Assembly: GCA_013396915.1 (NCBI GenBank)
Contig: VWZL01003420.1
Coordinates: 797,507-861,506, forward strand
Source: Stercorarius parasiticus
Taxonomy: Eukaryota; Chordata; Aves; Charadriiformes; Stercorariidae
Direction: 5' to 3'
Length of the DNA: 64,000 bases
Position numbers and translations under genes: made by a program. Within the stretch, counting starts at the first letter, position 1. Every line of letters starts with the position of its first letter. Below the pieces are notes generated by a model that searched no databases, was not told where the DNA came from, and saw nothing but the letters and a program-made list of their open reading frames with translations. This document shows positions 59,501-64,000 of the stretch, one piece after another.

Positions 59501-62500
59501 AAGTCAGAAGCAAGCAGACAATGGAGGACCCAGGTATCTCTAGACAAGTGGCCTATCACTCATCTTCTGTCTTGATGAGGTAGAACGGTTTGGCAAAGAT
59601 CCTTTTGTGATTGCTTTATAGCTCAACACTAATGTTACCCCAAGACACCAGAGGTCCAATTTCAAATCCTGTCTCAAATCCTAACCCAAAATCTCCTTGC
59701 TGCAGTAGTCTCATCTTGAGATGAGAAGAATTACCCTCTGTGTACCTTCCTGAAGCACTGTAAACGTAGCTTGTGCTTCCTGCAGTACCAAATGCCTAGT
59801 TCTTTAAACTGAGCAGAAGACTGTCAGTGGGAGTCTCGGATGCTACCTCATCCCCACAGGGACTAGCACACTCCCCTGTGATGTGGGCTGAAGTTCTCCC
59901 ACACGCAGAAAACTGAATGCACATCCCCCTCAAACTACAAAAGTGCTCTTCCAGCTATGCTACGGGAAAAGATGATGAATGCCATCCAATGCCATTGTTT
60001 TTTCTGTGACTCTTGTGTCATCGATGCCTGACAACGGCACCAAGCTGTTAATAATAAAGTTGTTATTGAGTGATTGATGTGGTTTTTTAAGATTTTCATT
60101 GCAACTGCCAAAAGAAAACAAAAAATATATACACACGGTAGTGGCCTCAATAGCCAAAACAGCCTGTCTGGGACCAGCCATATTTTTGGAAGTGAGAAGC
60201 ACTTAAAGAAAAAAGCATGGAATCATTGTACATCTCTCCTATCACAATAACAATTAATAGGAGCTAGAGATTTGCAATAGATGAGAGGAAGCAGTCCCGA
60301 GTGGTAACACAAGGAAGGCGGTGCACCATTCCAGAGCCTGAGGAAATACCAGGGTCTGGCTTCTATGAAAAAGTGGGGAATAACCAATTTGCACATGGTT
60401 ATTGCGACAGCCATAGCTGATGTTACCTTGAAAGAAGAAATCTGGGGCTTGGAGAGACCACTTCATCTTATGGAGCAGTTCACATATGCACTTTGTGACA
60501 ACCCAGTTGAGAACTAATTGTAATGTTTGTGCTGTCCAAAGACTAGCTTTTAAGAACAGTTATTTGGGACTGCAGCAATTCAGGCTCCTTGCCTGCATCA
60601 GAGCAAGACACCACAGACGAGTAGATGGGTACCTCTCAGAGGTGAAGAGCTTCCTTCTGCCTCAACTCCCCTTTTTCCAAGGAGCCAAGCAGATCCCTGG
60701 CTGCATGGCCAGGTTCTTCATGCAGCCCCGTCCCAAGCCAAAGTCCAGAGCTTCAGAAGGGATAGCAGAATAACTGCTTTGTGCAATGAACACAGGTGCA
60801 CTGCTAGGAACCCTTCATTACTTATGAATTGGCAGGTATACTTTCCATCTTAAATGGAAAGTGGAGGGCTGGGTAAAAGGCAACCTGCCGTTCATAAAGA
60901 AGCACTCAGAGTACAATAGTGCTTTGAAAATACAATCACAGAAGCAAGGATAGGGATTTTATCAGCATCATGATCATCCATGTTTTCTCACTTACCATCT
61001 GCAAAAGCAACCCAAAGCTGAGATTTGCAGGCCATACTAACAAGGAGCTCAAAGCAGAAAAGGACTCATGTGCCCAAATGCCACAGGTAAGAGTGTTGGA
61101 AAGGGGTTCCATATGGACTGGAACTGCTGAATGATTGAGAACATCATGCTTAACAGCCTGTGTAGATTTGCCATTATATCCTCTGCTTGCAAAATGCAAA
61201 GCAGAGGTAGAAGGTTATTTCTTCCCCAAAGATCCTGGGTAGGATCCATCTGGGAGGAAGAAATCTGTAGTGAATAGAGCATAGAGAACATGCAGCCCAC
61301 CCTAGTGCAGCCCACCCTCGAGCACTCATCTTGTGGCTGCTCACATGAATCACTTCCTCTGTTCCACTGACTAGCGAGATCTCAGACACCTATGTTTAGG
61401 TGTCAAACAGGATTCTGCTGTTTATTTCATATATTTCTTTTATAATCTTTTAAGAACTGGCTGAAAGAAGCACAGAGAAAAAGCATTTGCAAGACAGAGT
61501 CACTGACTGCACATCCACATCAGGCTCCAGAAAGCATGTATCTTTGGGTTGCCTCACTAACAGAAGCAAACCATGAAAACACAAAGTGATTTACTCATTC
61601 AAATAGGCTCAGTTTCAAGGTAGTTGGTTTTTTTCTTTTTGTTTTCCCAAACAGCATCATTACTATCACGAGTCATAGCTGTGCAAGCTAAACAAAATCT
61701 TATGATCACAATTTAAGTCTGTCTTGCAAGACTTTTAGAAGGGTATCTGATTAGTGCTTAGAAAAAGAATCCCATAAGAAACACACAAGATAGGATTAAG
61801 GCAGCTCTAGAGCTTTTAGGGTTTAGCAATAGCTAAACAAAAATAATCAGGAGTAATTCTCTTTTTGTCAAGAAGTATACATCCACCAGAAGCAGAGGTT
61901 TTTCAATGGGTAAAAGGGCATGCAGAGGAAATTTTATTATTTTTTCAGTATATTCCAAAGCAGAAATGTGTTTGGGGGAAAAGTTTTACCATCTCTTTGA
62001 AATTCACCACTCCTTCTAAAACCCACAGGAGAAGAGTCCTTCATGTAAGGCTTAAAAGAGTGCTTAATCATCATAAAAGGTTTTACTTTATATAAAATCA
62101 GCCCTCAAAATTTCTGTACATTAAAAAAAACATGTGTTTTGCAGTAACATAAAGTTACTTAACAACAATATCTAGAAGTACCTACACTCAGAATATCACA
62201 CCAATAATCGTGCAGAGGCTTGAGAATATAAGGGATGGAGGGAGACAGCAAACCCCGCTTCTACTTTTTACCAAGGAAATCAGAGATCCAGGGTAAGTGA
62301 TTTGGTCTGAGACCACCTGGCAAACACTGATGGAGTCAAATAACAGAGAAGGTTGTTCTTTTACCAACAACAGTTCCTCCATCACCTATCAAAAAGACTA
62401 ACACTAAAGATGTAAGACATCTCACTAACACACACATCAGGGGTTTATTCCAGTTGGTAGTCAAAGATAATCCCAGATAGCCTTTGCAGAGTACCTGCAC

Positions 62501-62649
62501 TTCAATATTCAAAGGCGAGAAAGCTTCAAAGCCATTTCATGAGTAAGGCATCATATCGAGACAGACTAAGCCTATAGAGCTTTAGATACTTTTGAAACTT
62601 TTCCCTATTAGGCCAACAGGGTCTGGTAATTGTAAAAATTCAGTTGTTA

Positions 62650-62741
62650 TACTAAGCAACTTAGTTGCAACTTAGGCAAGACCTCAAATATAGACAAGGC
62701 AACTAAGTATACTAGGCAAGACCTCAGATACCGAATCGACC
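62650..62741 (+). repeat. Imperfect direct duplication
   Basis: AGGCAAGACCTCAAATA and AGGCAAGACCTCAGATA recur about 47 bases apart, with CAACTTAG and CAACTAAG between. Confidence 0.7.
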
Positions 62742-64000
62742 CCTTCTCAGAGTCAGTTTGATCACCCATCTTTCCCTCCATATTAATTCTTTTTATTAGC
62801 ACCGCAGAGTTGAGACTGTAAGCACAGTCACCTAAAGAAAGATGTAAACATGCTTGAAATTCTAGTTTAAGTAGAAAAAAAACCCCAGTTTAAAATGCTT
62901 TAAAACAAACTCTGTAGAAAGCAATGCCAAAGAAAGCATATACACATTAAGTTCTGGTGTTACTAGAAAGACAGCTTTTACTCTCTTGGGTCTGATTTGG
63001 TCAATGCCAAATAGCCATGTATAACCTGCGATCCAAACAGCCAAGATCACGCTAATGTTGTTTTGCCTCAAATCCTACGGACATGCTCAGTTCAAACTTG
63101 GAGCATCCCAGAAATAACCTTTTACCTAATTTCTAATTAAAGGACTGAACTAAGGCCAAATTAGCTAGGTCACTGCTTGTGTGTAAATAAGTCTTTAGAT
63201 ATGGTACTATTTCAGATTAAACCAACAATGGGAGAACAGAACAATGGGGGGAAGAGGCAGTTTTCTGCTTCATTGCTACTACCAGCTCCTTCAAAATCCA
63301 ACAACATCCACTGAAAAGTCTCCTGTGTCACAATTCACACTCAGTCCTGTTCAACGTTATTCCACAGCATAAAACTGTCATGAGCAAATCAGTTCCAATA
63401 CAAACAACTTCTGCGCCTAGACACTGCAAACTTCAGCAGACCTTTATAAAAGTAAGCAAGCTACTTTCCATTTACTGTCCAGCACTCATGAAAAATAAAT
63501 AAATAAATCAGTCATTGTCCTGGCTAGGTAAAACAATACAGCAATGAACTACTACTCAGATTTACCATGCTTAACTTTCTTAAGTGGACAAGAGGTAGAC
63601 TCCACACCCCAAAGTTAACTATTTTGCAGATCAGTCCCACTATTTAGATACGCACCGTTAACTCAGAAAGAGTCATTCAAATACTCTCTTCTCTTAAATC
63701 AAAATAAATGTCACTTTTATGTGTATATTCCTTCTCTCTCAGGTTTCCATAGCAACATAAGGAAATACTTGGGAGCCCCAGGTGCTACACAGGTGGTTCC
63801 ATCGAGAAGCACTCACAAGAAGCCTGCACTCCCACTCCCACTGAAGGAGGGTGCCTTGCACCTGACACAAATCCCTCAAAATGCAGCCACTATGAATCAG
63901 TGTGGGGGTGGCACATTTTTGAAGGGTGATGCAAGACATTCTGTATATCTTCTAGACTAGTTGTTCAACTCACTTTTAGTGTTTCTAATAAGTGCTTTCC

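Larger units (their letters stand above)
56932..64000 (-). other. TMCC3 5' intron (partial)
   Basis: It starts at the acceptor of the large exon. No donor-flanked coding exon reading like the known TMCC3 N terminus was found, so the first exon is probably beyond 64000. It holds a long T/G tract (59356-59500) and small tandem duplications (59180-59210, 62650-62741). Confidence 0.65.

Noticed and set aside
1..64000. tRNA, snRNA, microRNA hairpins, endogenous retroviral LTRs
   Set aside because: None could be supported by reading. A covariance-model scan and a repeat-library search would be decisive and were not available.

Overview
The window is vertebrate nuclear DNA, almost certainly from a bird. 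Genes are split into short exons with long AT-rich introns. The interspersed repeats are CR1 LINEs, with the typical avian 3' end that closes in copies of ATTCTATG or ATTCTGTG. The gene order PLXNC1, CEP83, TMCC3 is the same neighbourhood known from human 12q22. I cannot name the species. No bacterial or viral genes, no structural RNA genes and no CRISPR arrays were seen.

Layout. Positions 1-7840 hold the last seven coding exons of PLXNC1 on the plus strand, which encode the end of the cytoplasmic plexin GAP region. A 3' untranslated stretch runs to a likely poly(A) signal near 11083. Positions 12228-40010 hold CEP83 on the minus strand. All 15 coding exons can be followed from an ATG at 33451 to a stop at 12922, giving 717 codons plus stop in one consistent frame. 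Its CpG-rich promoter lies near 39800-40260. PLXNC1 and CEP83 are tail to tail, with about 1.1 kb between their likely poly(A) signals. Positions 40261 to about 51614 hold the CEP83-TMCC3 interval and the TMCC3 3' region. Positions 51615-56931 hold three TMCC3 coding exons on the minus strand. The first TMCC3 coding exon is not in the window as far as I can see, and 56932-64000 looks like its intron.

Function. The three genes do not form a pathway. PLXNC1 is a semaphorin receptor with a Rap-directed GAP domain. CEP83 is a distal-appendage protein needed to dock the mother centriole at the membrane for ciliogenesis. TMCC3 is an ER membrane protein with coiled coils and two C-terminal membrane segments. 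Their proximity is conserved synteny, not an operon.

Oddities. Seven CR1 fragments lie in introns or intergenic DNA, and one ends 78 bases before the last CEP83 exon. One CEP83 intron appears to start with GC instead of GT. Asymmetric A/C (or T/G) tracts recur through the non-coding DNA. Two runs of N and one single N mark assembly gaps, and one gap lies inside a CR1 copy. I found no convincing undescribed system; this is an ordinary genic stretch with several points worth checking. All comparisons with human proteins are from memory, and no alignment was run.
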